From Denitrobaculum tricleocarpae (GTDB lineage Bacteria; Pseudomonadota; Alphaproteobacteria; Kiloniellales; Kiloniellaceae): a stretch of 64,000 nt of DNA. Made by a program: the position numbers and the translations under genes. The notes under the pieces were generated by a model. It did not search any database. It was not told where the DNA came from and was given only the letters and a program-made list of their open reading frames with translations. Positions 35,333 through 43,391 of this stretch are shown in pieces. Positions within the stretch are counted from its first letter, which is position 1; each line of letters begins with the position of its first letter. The stretch is from NCBI RefSeq assembly GCF_007004665.1, contig NZ_ML660056.1:310001-374000 (forward strand). Reading direction: 5' to 3'.

Positions 35333-36388
35333 CTACTTGTAACGCTTCACCGCGGCCTCGATTTCCTGAAGCAACGCCGTACCGACGTCGCCGCCGTGTC
35401 CCACGATCTTATTCTTGAAAACCGTGCGGATGGTATCGATGTGCGCCCCGATCAGCTTGATCCGGTCCTGCGTCGGCGGCTGGCCTGTGGGCTTGGTGAC
35501 CTTGTAGAGCGATTTGCCAACGTCCGTCACCAGTGGGTAGTCGAAGATGCCGCCCTGTCCGCGAAGCTCGTGCGCCACCTCGTTGATCTTGGCCAGATTC
35601 TGGTCCTGGTCGCCCTTACCGCTGATCAGGGCCTCCTGGGCCGTGCTGATGGCTGTTACGTAGCGTTCCATCCAGTCGCCGTAGTCGCCGACCAGTTTCT
35701 GAATCCGCCGCTCGGCGGCCTGAATCAACGCCGGGTCAAAAGCGACCGGTATGTTGCGGGCGTTGGGGCCAAGCTTGTCGCGCAGGCGGTCATCCAGATT
35801 GAAATGGATGGCGCGCACGTCGTCACGCAGGGTCCGCTCGGACGATGGCCCCCGGATAAATTGGATCTGTTCCTTCTTCGTAACCCGGCGATCCTCCGCG
35901 ACCGGCATTTGGGCACGCCGCCGGTCCGGCCCAAAATAGCCTTCCGCCAGAACAAAATGGCGCGGCGAATTCACCAGCATCAGAAGGCGCTCGGCAATGG
36001 TTTTCGAAGCAAAGGGCTTGGCAAGGAATTCGGTGACACCGCCATCCCGCGCAGCTTCCACCACTTCGCGGTCGGCAGCGCCTGAAACCATGATAAAGGG
36101 CACGAAGCGGTCGGGAACATTCGGGCCGGTCCGGATCCAGCGCAGGAACAGCCGTCCATCTACCTGAGGCATCACGCAGTCGGAGATAATCAGATCGACG
36201 GTGCCGATGCCGGCACCGATCGGATCTTCAAGGCTCATCTTCAGGCGTTCGATGGCCGCCGCGCCGTCGATATCGGCAACGACTTTCCCGACGCCCAGCG
36301 TTTTCAGAACCGATGTCAGCAGCTCCCGAATAAAGCGATTGTCGTCGACAATCAGAACCGTCAAACGATCCCAACGAAGATCTTGCAT
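35333..36388 (-). CDS. Response regulator with Hpt-like C-terminal domain
   Basis: A 351-residue signalling protein. The first 140 residues are a receiver domain: V-D-D-N-R-F acidic pair, the phosphoacceptor Asp in I-I-S-D-C-V-M-P-Q-V-D-G, a Ser in V-S-G-A-A-D, and the conserved Lys in A-K-P-F. A basic linker (G-P-D-R-R-R-A-Q) follows. The C-terminal region is helical with N-E-V-A-H-E-L-R-G-Q-G-G, which resembles the histidine-containing helix of Hpt phosphotransfer domains. It could act as a phosphorelay intermediate. No DNA-binding domain and no adjacent kinase are seen. It is monocistronic and divergent from recG. Confidence 0.85.
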   Translation of the reverse strand: MQDLRWDRLTVLIVDDNRFIRELLTSVLKTLGVGKVVADIDGAAAIERLKMSLEDPIGAGIGTVDLIISDCVMPQVDGRLFLRWIRTGPNVPDRFVPFIMVSGAADREVVEAARDGGVTEFLAKPFASKTIAERLLMLVNSPRHFVLAEGYFGPDRRRAQMPVAEDRRVTKKEQIQFIRGPSSERTLRDDVRAIHFNLDDRLRDKLGPNARNIPVAFDPALIQAAERRIQKLVGDYGDWMERYVTAISTAQEALISGKGDQDQNLAKINEVAHELRGQGGIFDYPLVTDVGKSLYKVTKPTGQPPTQDRIKLIGAHIDTIRTVFKNKIVGHGGDVGTALLQEIEAAVKRYK

Positions 36389-36589
36389 AGCTCACCAAAT
36401 GTCTCAAACCGCCCGAATGTCTTGGACGGCGATCCCGGTCGCGAATTGCCTTGGTGCAAATTGTCTCGTCATTATCAGGCTATTCGTGACCCGGCCGAAT
36501 AATCCTATACGATAACGATTATATGATAGCTCCGATTCCGCGATAGGTGCAGTCTCAGAGTCTCGCACCCTTTTCAGGCTTGTAGACAG

Positions 36590-38683
36590 TTGCGACCCGA
36601 GATTCTATTTCCCCTCTTTGCTCCGATTACCAGTATTTCCGGCATCGGTCCACGTTTCGCTGCGCTTTTTGAGCGTCTGGTGGGCGCGCATGTCCTCGAT
36701 CTTTGCTGGCATCTGCCCAATGGGTTGATTGACCGGCGCTATAGTCCGCGTATTGCGGAAGCGCAACCGGGCCGCATCGCCACAATCTCGGCGCGCGTTC
36801 TGCGGCATCATCCGGCACCGGCACGTGGCCGTCCCTACCGGGTTGTGGTCGGCGACGACTCCGGTGAGTTGCAGCTGGTGTTCTTCCATGCCCGTGCCGA
36901 CTATCTGGAAAAAATACTGCCGGAGGGTGAGATCCGGGTGGTCAGCGGTAAGCTCGAGGTCTTCGGTGGCGGTTTGCAGATGTCACACCCGGATCATATC
37001 GTGCCGGAGAGTGAGCGCGCCGACATTCAGACCGTGCAACCGGTGTATCCCCTGACTGCCGGCTTGCCCCAAAAGGTCGTGGCGAAAGCGGTCACCAAGG
37101 CGGTTGAAACGGCCCTGGCCCATACGGCAGACTTTCCCGAGTGGCTGGATCCCGCCCTGCAACGCCAGCGCGGTTGGCCCGGCTGGTATGAGGCCCTTCG
37201 TGATGTCCATCGGCCTCAGGAAGCGCAGGATCTCGAAGCGACAACCCCGGTCCGCAGCCGACTGGCCTACGACGAACTCCTGGCCAATCAGCTGGCGCTG
37301 GCCCTGATCCGCCGCAACCAGACCCGGCACAAGGGGCGCCGGATCACGGGGGATTCAAGCCTGCGCGCGCGGGTCCTGGACGCCCTGCCCTTTGCCCTGA
37401 CCAATTCCCAGCACCTGGTTTTAAGCGAGATCGACGGCGATATGGCGAGTGACTCGCGCATGCTCCGCCTGGTCCAGGGCGATGTGGGCAGCGGAAAGAC
37501 CGTGGTCGCCCTGCTGGCCATGATGGCCGCGGTCGAATCCGGAGCCCAGGCGGCCATCATGGCGCCGACCGAGATCCTGGCCCGCCAGCATCATAAGACG
37601 ATCGAACCCCTCGCCCGGGCCGCCGGGGTCGCGGTCGAGCTTCTGACCGGCCGGGATAAGGGCAAGGGCCGCGCCGCGGTGCTGGCGCGGATCGCCTCCG
37701 GAGAATCGGCCATTGTCATTGGCACCCATGCCTTGTTTCAACAGGATGTGGCCTTCAACGACCTAGCGCTAGCAGTCATCGACGAGCAACATCGTTTCGG
37801 TGTGCACCAGCGCCTCACCCTCGCTGAAAAAGGCCGGGGTGTCGACATGCTGGTGATGACCGCGACCCCGATACCGCGCACCCTGATGCTGACCGCCTAT
37901 GGCGATATGGACGTTTCCAAAATCACCGAGAAGCCCGCCGGCCGGCAGCCGATCGACACCCGTACCCTCCCCACGGACCGTCTGCCCGAAGTGGTCGATG
38001 GAATCGGCCGGGCGCTCCGCAGCGGGACGCGGGTCTACTGGGTTTGCCCGCTGGTTGAGGAGTCTGAGCTCAGTGACCTTGCTGCTGCGGAGGACCGCTA
38101 CAGGGAACTTCAGATGCACTTCGGCGAGCGTGTCGGCCTGGTGCACGGCAAGATGAAAGCCAAGGAGAAGGATGCCGCGATGGCGGCCTTCGTCGCGGGC
38201 GATACCTCGCTGCTGGTTGCCACCACCGTCATCGAGGTTGGTGTCGATGTGCCCGAAGCCTCAATCATGGTGATCGAGCACGCGGAACGTTTCGGATTGG
38301 CACAACTTCATCAACTTCGCGGCCGGATCGGCCGGGGCTCGCAGAAATCGAGCTGTCTGCTGCTGTATCAGGGTCCGCTAGGCGAGATCTCCAGGGCGCG
38401 ATTGAACATCATGCGAGAGACCGATGATGGCTTTCGTATCGCCGAAGAAGATCTGCGTCTGCGCGGTGCCGGCGAGCTGCTGGGTACCCGTCAAAGCGGC
38501 TTCCCGGAATTCCGGCTGGCTGACCTGCAGGTACATGGCGATCTGCTCGCGGTCGCGCGGGACGACGCGCAACTGATCCTGAACAAGGACCCCGATCTCG
38601 ACTCAGAACGCGGTCAGGCGCTCAGAGTTTTACTTTATCTTTTCGAGCGGGATGCCGCCGTGAAGTACCTGAGATCCGGTTAA
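36590..38683 (+). CDS. recG: ATP-dependent DNA helicase RecG
   Basis: A 697-residue SF2 helicase that reverses stalled forks and remodels branched DNA. It opens M-R-P-E-I-L-F-P-L-F-A-P-I-T-S (start codon TTG), then the wedge domain. The motor has Walker A G-D-V-G-S-G-K-T-V near residue 297, the DEQH box V-I-D-E-Q-H-R-F-G near 397, T-A-T-P-I-P-R-T-L and Q-L-R-G-R-I-G-R-G. The TTG start is inferred from the typical N-terminus; no ATG upstream fits. The gene overlaps the convergent RidA gene by 4 bases at its 3' end. Confidence 0.96.
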   Translation: MRPEILFPLFAPITSISGIGPRFAALFERLVGAHVLDLCWHLPNGLIDRRYSPRIAEAQPGRIATISARVLRHHPAPARGRPYRVVVGDDSGELQLVFFHARADYLEKILPEGEIRVVSGKLEVFGGGLQMSHPDHIVPESERADIQTVQPVYPLTAGLPQKVVAKAVTKAVETALAHTADFPEWLDPALQRQRGWPGWYEALRDVHRPQEAQDLEATTPVRSRLAYDELLANQLALALIRRNQTRHKGRRITGDSSLRARVLDALPFALTNSQHLVLSEIDGDMASDSRMLRLVQGDVGSGKTVVALLAMMAAVESGAQAAIMAPTEILARQHHKTIEPLARAAGVAVELLTGRDKGKGRAAVLARIASGESAIVIGTHALFQQDVAFNDLALAVIDEQHRFGVHQRLTLAEKGRGVDMLVMTATPIPRTLMLTAYGDMDVSKITEKPAGRQPIDTRTLPTDRLPEVVDGIGRALRSGTRVYWVCPLVEESELSDLAAAEDRYRELQMHFGERVGLVHGKMKAKEKDAAMAAFVAGDTSLLVATTVIEVGVDVPEASIMVIEHAERFGLAQLHQLRGRIGRGSQKSSCLLLYQGPLGEISRARLNIMRETDDGFRIAEEDLRLRGAGELLGTRQSGFPEFRLADLQVHGDLLAVARDDAQLILNKDPDLDSERGQALRVLLYLFERDAAVKYLRSG

Positions 38684-39102
38684 ACTGCCGGATCACGGTA
38701 TCTCGCGTGCGGAATAACGGCGATTGGCACCAACTCAACCAACAACTCCGGACTCACCAGTCCGGGCGTTTGAATCAGAATACTGGCGGGCGCGTTTTCC
38801 GACGTGAAGCGTTCGGCACGAACTTTTTGGATGGCCGGAAGATCTGCCGGGTTCAGAAAGAAGATCGTTAGAGACACGATGTCTTCCAGGCGCCCGCCGA
38901 CGGACGCAAGAATGCTCTCCACGTTATCGAAACACTGCCGGATTTGAGCCTCGCACTCACCCTTGCCGACGAGAAGGCCGTAGCCATCCCAGGCAACCTG
39001 GCCCGTTATGTACAGCGTGCGGCCTTCCGGCGCGACAATTCCATGATTGAAGGCCCGGCCATTTTGCGGCCAGCCCGAAGCAGGATTAAAGCGAACGGTC
39101 AT
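38680..39102 (-). CDS. RidA family protein
   Basis: A 140-residue protein of the YjgF/YER057c/UK114 (Rid) family, whose members deaminate reactive enamine/imine intermediates. The sequence has L-Y-I-T-G-Q-V-A-W-D-G, Q-I-R-Q-C-F-D-N-V-E-S-I-L-A-S-V-G, and I-Q-T-P-G-L-V-S-P-E-L-L-V-E-L-V-P-I-A-V. The arginine of the classical RidA catalytic motif (R-x-x-V after 'P') is not visible in its usual form: here A-P-A-S-I-L-I replaces R-(S/T)-x-V. So this may be one of the Rid1-7 subgroups without imine deaminase activity. It converges on recG. Confidence 0.88.
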   Translation of the reverse strand: MTVRFNPASGWPQNGRAFNHGIVAPEGRTLYITGQVAWDGYGLLVGKGECEAQIRQCFDNVESILASVGGRLEDIVSLTIFFLNPADLPAIQKVRAERFTSENAPASILIQTPGLVSPELLVELVPIAVIPHARYRDPAV

Positions 39103-39249
39103 CGACTGATCTCCATGGGCTATTGCGCAGCATCAAATGGCTGCTGAGCAGGGTTGAGGCTCCCGAGGTGGCAGGTTCGCAGGCAAAAAGCGGACAGCGC
39201 CTAAACTCGCTGGTTTGAGCAGTGAAGCGAGGGGGACTTGGCTTGCGCG

Positions 39250-40725
39250 TCAGCCCGCCTTGGCGACGGGCTCCACACCTTCAGGAGGCCTGCCAGGATC
39301 GTCGGGGTCTGAAGCTTTACCGCCACCGGCTTCGGGTCGCCGGTCCGGAGGCGTGACGATACCGCCCGACACGACCATCTTGATGCCTTCTTCGATCGTC
39401 ATGCTGAGCTTTCGGGTTTCCTCTCGCGGCACGAAGAGCAAAAAGCCGGACGTCGGGTTCGGTGTGGTCGGCAGGAAAATGTTCACGGCATCTTTCGGGC
39501 CCGCCTCGGTGATCCGGTAGTTCGATCCGCCGGTCAAAAAGCCGATGGCCCAACTTTCCTTGCGGGGATACTGCACCAGTACGACATCGCGAAAAGCATT
39601 GGACTGCTGCTGGAAGACGGCTTCGAAAATCTGCTTGAGAGCGCCGTAGAGGCCTCTGATGACCGGCATACGGTCCAGCAGGTTCTCGCCGAAGCGCACA
39701 ATGCTGCGTCCCACCAGCCCGGCGGTTAGAAAGCCGATCAGGGTAAGGGAGATGACCAATGCGAGGACGCCGAGGCCGGGAATACTGAAAGGCAGATAGG
39801 TTTCGGGGTTCCATCTGGCCGGAATCAGCGGCGTGACCCGATCGTCGATGAACGTCACGATCTCAAGGGCGAGCCAACAGGTGATGCCGATGGGAGCGGT
39901 GATCAGCACACCGGTGAAAAAACGGTTTCTGAGGCGGCCGATGAAACCGAGCTGATGTGAGCTGTGCGCCTCCGGTTCAGGCTCCTTTTTCTTGCCGGTG
40001 CCGTTTCCGTTGCTGCGCTCCAGGGCGCGACCGTCTGCGGTTCCATTCTCCGGCGGGATTACGATACCGCTTGAGATCACGAGCTTGATGCCCTCTTCCA
40101 CCGTCAGATCAAGGTGGTGCACGTCCCGTTCCGGGATGAACAGCAGGAACCCGGTCGTTGGGTTGGGCGTTGCGGGTACGAAGACATTCACCACCGTCTC
40201 ACTGGTCAGTTCCTGGACCTCGCCCTCGGTCCTGCCGGTTATGAAGCCGACAGCCCAGGTTCCCCGGTTGGGGTACTCGACCAGCACCACCTCCCGGAAG
40301 GCGGTCGATTTCTGCGAGAGCACGGTCTCGAAAACCTGCCTGGTCCAGCTGTAAACGCTGCGCACGATCGGGAGCTGCGAAATTGCGCCTTCGCTCACTC
40401 GTGTGATGAGGCGTCCGAGATAGCCTCTTGTCACCGCGCCGACAGCTGTAAGCACGATCAGAACGACCACCAGGCCCAAGCCGGGCAGCGCGAAGGGCAG
40501 ATAGGTCTCGGGATTCCACTTAACCGGGATCAAGGGGCGTACGGTATTGTCGACGAAGGAAATGAATTTCCAGGCCAGCCAGAACGTGATGCTGACGGGT
40601 GCCGCGACCAGCAGACCTGCGAGAAAATAGTTGCGCAGGCGCCCGGCAAAGCTCAAGGCATGGACCGGTTTGTGCCTGCCTGGCTCATGTTTGCCGCCCG
40701 TTTTCCGATCGTTCTTGATCGTCAT
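39250..40725 (-). CDS. Tandem DUF502 membrane protein (two copies in one chain)
   Basis: A 491-residue membrane protein built from two homologous halves. Residues about 20-245 and 265-480 each contain two transmembrane helices, then W-N-P-E-T-Y-L-P-F, P-I-V-R-S-V-Y (P-V-I-R-G-L-Y in the second), V-V-L-V-E-Y-P, A-V-G-F-I-T-G, P-A-T-P-N-P-T-T-G-F-L-L-F, and E-E-G-I-K-L-V-I-S-G. This is the complete DUF502 domain twice, joined by a Lys/Glu-rich linker. Single-copy members are around 200-230 residues. DUF502 proteins are inner-membrane proteins of unknown function with plant homologues linked to intracellular trafficking. The second half ends with a Pro/Gly-rich tail. Confidence 0.92.
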   Translation of the reverse strand: MTIKNDRKTGGKHEPGRHKPVHALSFAGRLRNYFLAGLLVAAPVSITFWLAWKFISFVDNTVRPLIPVKWNPETYLPFALPGLGLVVVLIVLTAVGAVTRGYLGRLITRVSEGAISQLPIVRSVYSWTRQVFETVLSQKSTAFREVVLVEYPNRGTWAVGFITGRTEGEVQELTSETVVNVFVPATPNPTTGFLLFIPERDVHHLDLTVEEGIKLVISSGIVIPPENGTADGRALERSNGNGTGKKKEPEPEAHSSHQLGFIGRLRNRFFTGVLITAPIGITCWLALEIVTFIDDRVTPLIPARWNPETYLPFSIPGLGVLALVISLTLIGFLTAGLVGRSIVRFGENLLDRMPVIRGLYGALKQIFEAVFQQQSNAFRDVVLVQYPRKESWAIGFLTGGSNYRITEAGPKDAVNIFLPTTPNPTSGFLLFVPREETRKLSMTIEEGIKMVVSGGIVTPPDRRPEAGGGKASDPDDPGRPPEGVEPVAKAG

Positions 40726-41087
40726 CCCTGTTTTATCCCTGTTGCCGCGTCAGTTCGTAAAACCATGGAAATGCATACTCAGACGAGAGCCCAATCCCGG
40801 GTTGCGTCACATATGGGCATCCGCCGTAATCTATGCCAGTGCGAAACCACGCGATGTTGTGACTGCAGTGCAGCGTTTTCACACCAATTAGCGCCCGAAC
40901 AGACAGCCCAATCCCATACCCTATTGAAGTCAGCTCTTATGAGCCAGCGCCAGCTTGAAATGTCGCTGTGAATTCGGCGCCATCCAAATGGCGAACTGGA
41001 AAAACACGGTCGCAGACGTTGCCGCCATCCTGTCATTTTGGGTGATTTGGGAGCTATCCCAGGCTCCCGGGGTTCTTCCGGGTCAGG

Positions 41088-41174
41088 TGGTGCGGATGAG
41101 AGGACTTGAACCTCCACTCCCTTTCGGGAACATGCACCTGAAGCATGCGCGTCTACCAATTCCGCCACATCCGC
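41088..41174 (-). tRNA. tRNA-Leu (anticodon CAG)
   Basis: Class II tRNA of 87 nt. The acceptor GCGGATG pairs with CATCCGC, followed by discriminator A and encoded CCA. The anticodon stem CATGC/GCATG encloses the loop T-T-C-A-G-G-T with anticodon CAG. A long variable arm and GTTCAAGTC T-loop are present. Decodes CUG. Confidence 0.96.
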
Positions 41175-41251
41175 ATCAGTCGGTCAGGCTCTAAACTCAA
41201 ACCCGATCCTGTCTCGTGACATCCATAGCGTCCGGCCCAATGGTCCGAACT

Positions 41252-41338
41252 TGGTGCGGCTGAGAGGACTTGAACCTCCACCCCGTTTCCAGGACAACGA
41301 CCTCAACGTTGCGCGTCTACCGATTCCGCCACAGCCGC
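41252..41338 (-). tRNA. tRNA-Leu (anticodon GAG)
   Basis: Class II tRNA of 87 nt, 77 bases upstream of the CAG tRNA on the same strand. The acceptor GCGGCTG pairs with CAGCCGC, then discriminator A and encoded CCA. The anticodon stem CAACG/CGTTG encloses T-T-G-A-G-G-T, anticodon GAG. Decodes CUC and CUU. The two tRNA genes share most of their body and may be co-transcribed. Confidence 0.96.
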
Positions 41339-41640
41339 ATGCATGGATCGGGCCGATGGCCCGGTGTCACGGAGCGGGAGTTATAACCTTCTAATCCGAA
41401 AGGGCAACGGAAATTTACATCGAATATGATTTATTCTTCGCCTGCCGCTTTTCACGTCGTTTAAACGGCCTCCGGATCCGCATTTTCGCGTCAATGCGGC
41501 CCTAGACATGCGCTCGGCAGGTTTTTTGCCTGTGAGTGAGGGGCGATTCGCTTGCAGAAAACGGGAATAAGAAAGGAGTATAGCGACCAAGAATTGCATT
41601 GCGCCGGTTGCGTGGTTGAGCACGGTTTTAGGAGAAATAT

Positions 41641-41694
41641 ATGTCTACACTATACGGACGGCTGATTTTGCTGCTATCCTGCGGGTTCCTGTGA
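41641..41694 (+). CDS. 17-codon leader peptide coupled to the DksA-like gene
   Basis: ATG at 41641 is preceded by the strong ribosome binding site TTTAGGAGAAATAT and encodes M-S-T-L-Y-G-R-L-I-L-L-L-S-C-G-F-L, then TGA at 41692-41694. That TGA overlaps the GTG start of the DksA-like gene by 4 bases (GTGA). The only good ribosome binding site in the area serves this small frame, while the downstream GTG has none of its own, so translation of the larger gene probably depends on it. No homologue is known to me. Confidence 0.5.
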   Translation: MSTLYGRLILLLSCGFL

Positions 41695-42053
41695 CCGATC
41701 GAACCGATATCGATATTCCTGCCATGACCAAGCGACTGCACGATCGACGTGCTGAGCTTCAGGGGCTGACAGCCAGCAGTGAAGATCAGCGACGGCCCGT
41801 TGAACTCGACCAGACACGTGTCGGTCGCTTGTCACGTATGGACGCTTTGCAGGTTCAAGCTATGTCACTCGAGACGGAACGCCGCCGTTCCATCGAACTC
41901 AATCGCATCGAAGCTGCCCTGGACCGCATTGCTGAGGGCGATTACGGTTATTGCCTGCTCTGCGGCGACGACATCGCGGTCAAGCGCCTCGAATTCGATC
42001 CGACCGCGACGACTTGTATTTCCTGTGCCCGTGAGACCGAGCACAAAAACTAA
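41691..42053 (+). CDS. DksA/TraR family zinc-finger protein
   Basis: From the GTG at 41691 the product has 120 residues. The N-terminal half is a coiled-coil hairpin (M-T-K-R-L-H-D-R-R-A-E-L through R-R-S-I-E-L-N-R-I-E-A-A-L-D-R-I). The C-terminal zinc finger is C-L-L-C-x17-C-I-S-C, preceded by E-G-D-Y-G-Y as in DksA. DksA proteins enter the RNA polymerase secondary channel and, with ppGpp, alter promoter choice. The D-x-x-D-A type acidic tip of canonical DksA appears here as S-R-M-D-A in the coiled-coil tip, so some activity may remain. A TTG at 41616 and an ATG at 41724 are alternative starts. Confidence 0.85.
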   Translation: MTDRTDIDIPAMTKRLHDRRAELQGLTASSEDQRRPVELDQTRVGRLSRMDALQVQAMSLETERRRSIELNRIEAALDRIAEGDYGYCLLCGDDIAVKRLEFDPTATTCISCARETEHKN

Positions 42054-42169
42054 CCGCAAAACCAGGGGAATTTCAGGTGGCCGGCACTGCGTCGTCCAGA
42101 ACCGTGGCGATGTGAAGCGGCTCTGGACCTAAACGGACTCCGGAGGTGTCAGATAAGTTTGCGGGCAGG

Positions 42170-42388
42170 TCAGTTTGCGGGCGGAAGATCGATGTCGAGA
42201 ATGGCCATATTGAAGGCATAAGAGGTTTCGCCTTCGTCTTCGTCCTTGTAGATAACACCGATAAACTCACCACCGATACTGACCTCAATCGAATCGCTCT
42301 TTTTGGTCTTCATGTCGAGCGTGATCCGGTCGGTGTTGAATTTTTCACGCAGATAGCTCTGGATGCGCAGGATTTCTGATGTCTCCAC
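42170..42388 (-). CDS. DUF3126 family protein
   Basis: A 72-residue protein matching the alphaproteobacterial DUF3126 family: I-L-R-I-Q-S-Y-L-R-E-K-F, then S-I-E-V-S-I-G-G-E-F-I-G-V-I-Y-K-D-E-D-E-G, and Y-A-F-N-M-A-I-L-D-I-D-L at the end. The family is uncharacterised, small and soluble. It is monocistronic and convergent with the DksA-like gene. Confidence 0.9.
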   Translation of the reverse strand: METSEILRIQSYLREKFNTDRITLDMKTKKSDSIEVSIGGEFIGVIYKDEDEGETSYAFNMAILDIDLPPAN

Positions 42389-42821
42389 GATGGACTCCGT
42401 TCACCTAGAGTGCGCTCCCTCTTGCCGAACCCGGTCAAGAGCGCGAATCGCCCTCAAAAATTATGATGTAGAACCTGGGTCCTTTTTTCATTTCAACAAT
42501 GAAAACGCTCAGGTCCTTTGATTTTACTGCCGCTTTCGCCTGAATGCAGCAACATACCGGGCAGCACTAAAGCGGAAACGAACAACAACACATTGGCTGT
42601 TTTGACGGTTTTTTAAATGAGGCAATGCCTCGTTCCGCAGAAACGACAGCCAACACCCTAAGGGGTAGCAGGCGGCGTCGGGACACTGCAATGATCATTT
42701 TTGCTTTTCAAACAGACGCCTAGTTTGGTCATCAAAACTCCGGCGATTGAAATAAATAAAAATTTATTCAAATTAGTCGAAAAATTAGTAAGTAAAAAAA
42801 TAGTAAAGAAATAATAATTTC
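42389..42821. other. 433-base AT-rich intergenic region before the small leaderless gene
   Basis: Between the divergent DUF3126 gene and the small 72-residue gene there is no convincing frame. The last 120 bases are strongly AT-rich, with many A and T runs (about 42740-42821) that could act as an UP element or a bent promoter region. A short GAGGC/GCCTC hairpin lies near 42620. Confidence 0.5.
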
Positions 42822-42850
42822 TTGACATTTTCGGAATTGAACAATATATA
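42822..42850 (+). promoter_or_regulatory. Consensus sigma-70 promoter
   Basis: TTGACA (42822-42827) and TATATA (42845-42850) are separated by exactly 17 bases, immediately downstream of an A/T-rich block. The expected transcription start falls on or within one or two bases of the ATG at 42857, which would make a leaderless mRNA. Confidence 0.75.
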
Positions 42851-42856
42851 CGCTCT

Positions 42857-43075
42857 ATGATTATTCAGAGCTCCATAACGCCGGCAGCAGTGCGCGATGG
42901 CGATACTTCTGCGGCTCCGTCCCTCGTCGCAAACCAACCGAGGATTTCCCAGTCAACAGCGCCTGAGACGACACGGCCGGTTGAGGCCAGTGATCGTTCT
43001 GAGGTTGTTCGGAATGAAGATCCTGCGCCAGCTGAAGCTTCGGGTCGCGGCAGCTTAGTGGACGTATCGGTTTAA
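42857..43075 (+). CDS. Small hydrophilic protein, probably translated from a leaderless mRNA
   Basis: A 72-residue low-complexity protein rich in Ala, Ser, Pro and Arg, ending R-G-S-L-V-D-V-S-V. No signal peptide or membrane segment is seen, and it is likely disordered except for the last residues. There is no Shine-Dalgarno sequence. A consensus promoter ends 6 bases before the ATG, so the transcript should start at or beside the start codon. The promoter quality supports a real gene even though I recognise no family. Confidence 0.6.
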   Translation: MIIQSSITPAAVRDGDTSAAPSLVANQPRISQSTAPETTRPVEASDRSEVVRNEDPAPAEASGRGSLVDVSV

Positions 43076-43391
43076 GCGGACAGTTCGGTACCTGAATTCA
43101 CCTGCGCCTACGCAGACAACCCGGGTTTTAGCGTCGACGACCATTTAGTTGGTTGCCGGCGCTAGGACCTGTTGCGCATACCAGCTTATTTTCACAGCCG
43201 ATCACGACACCACTCGGGCCTTCTCCGGTCGTCTAGGAGAGTTCCGAAACTTCTCCATACAGTACCCCAGCCCGCTCACCTGCGGTTCCGGCGAGCCGTT
43301 TTGGGATCACCCGGCCTGCGTCCGCAAGAAAGAGCTGCATTCAGCGTGACAAAGGCTGGATAGGGATCGAGCGCTTGAGTAAAGATGGGGC
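43076..43391. other. 316-base intergenic region
   Basis: No convincing gene. Two overlapping short plus-strand frames (43149-43349 and 43172-43363) lack ribosome binding sites and resemble no family. The final bases GATGGGGC just before 43392 provide the ribosome binding site of the oxidoreductase gene. Confidence 0.4.
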
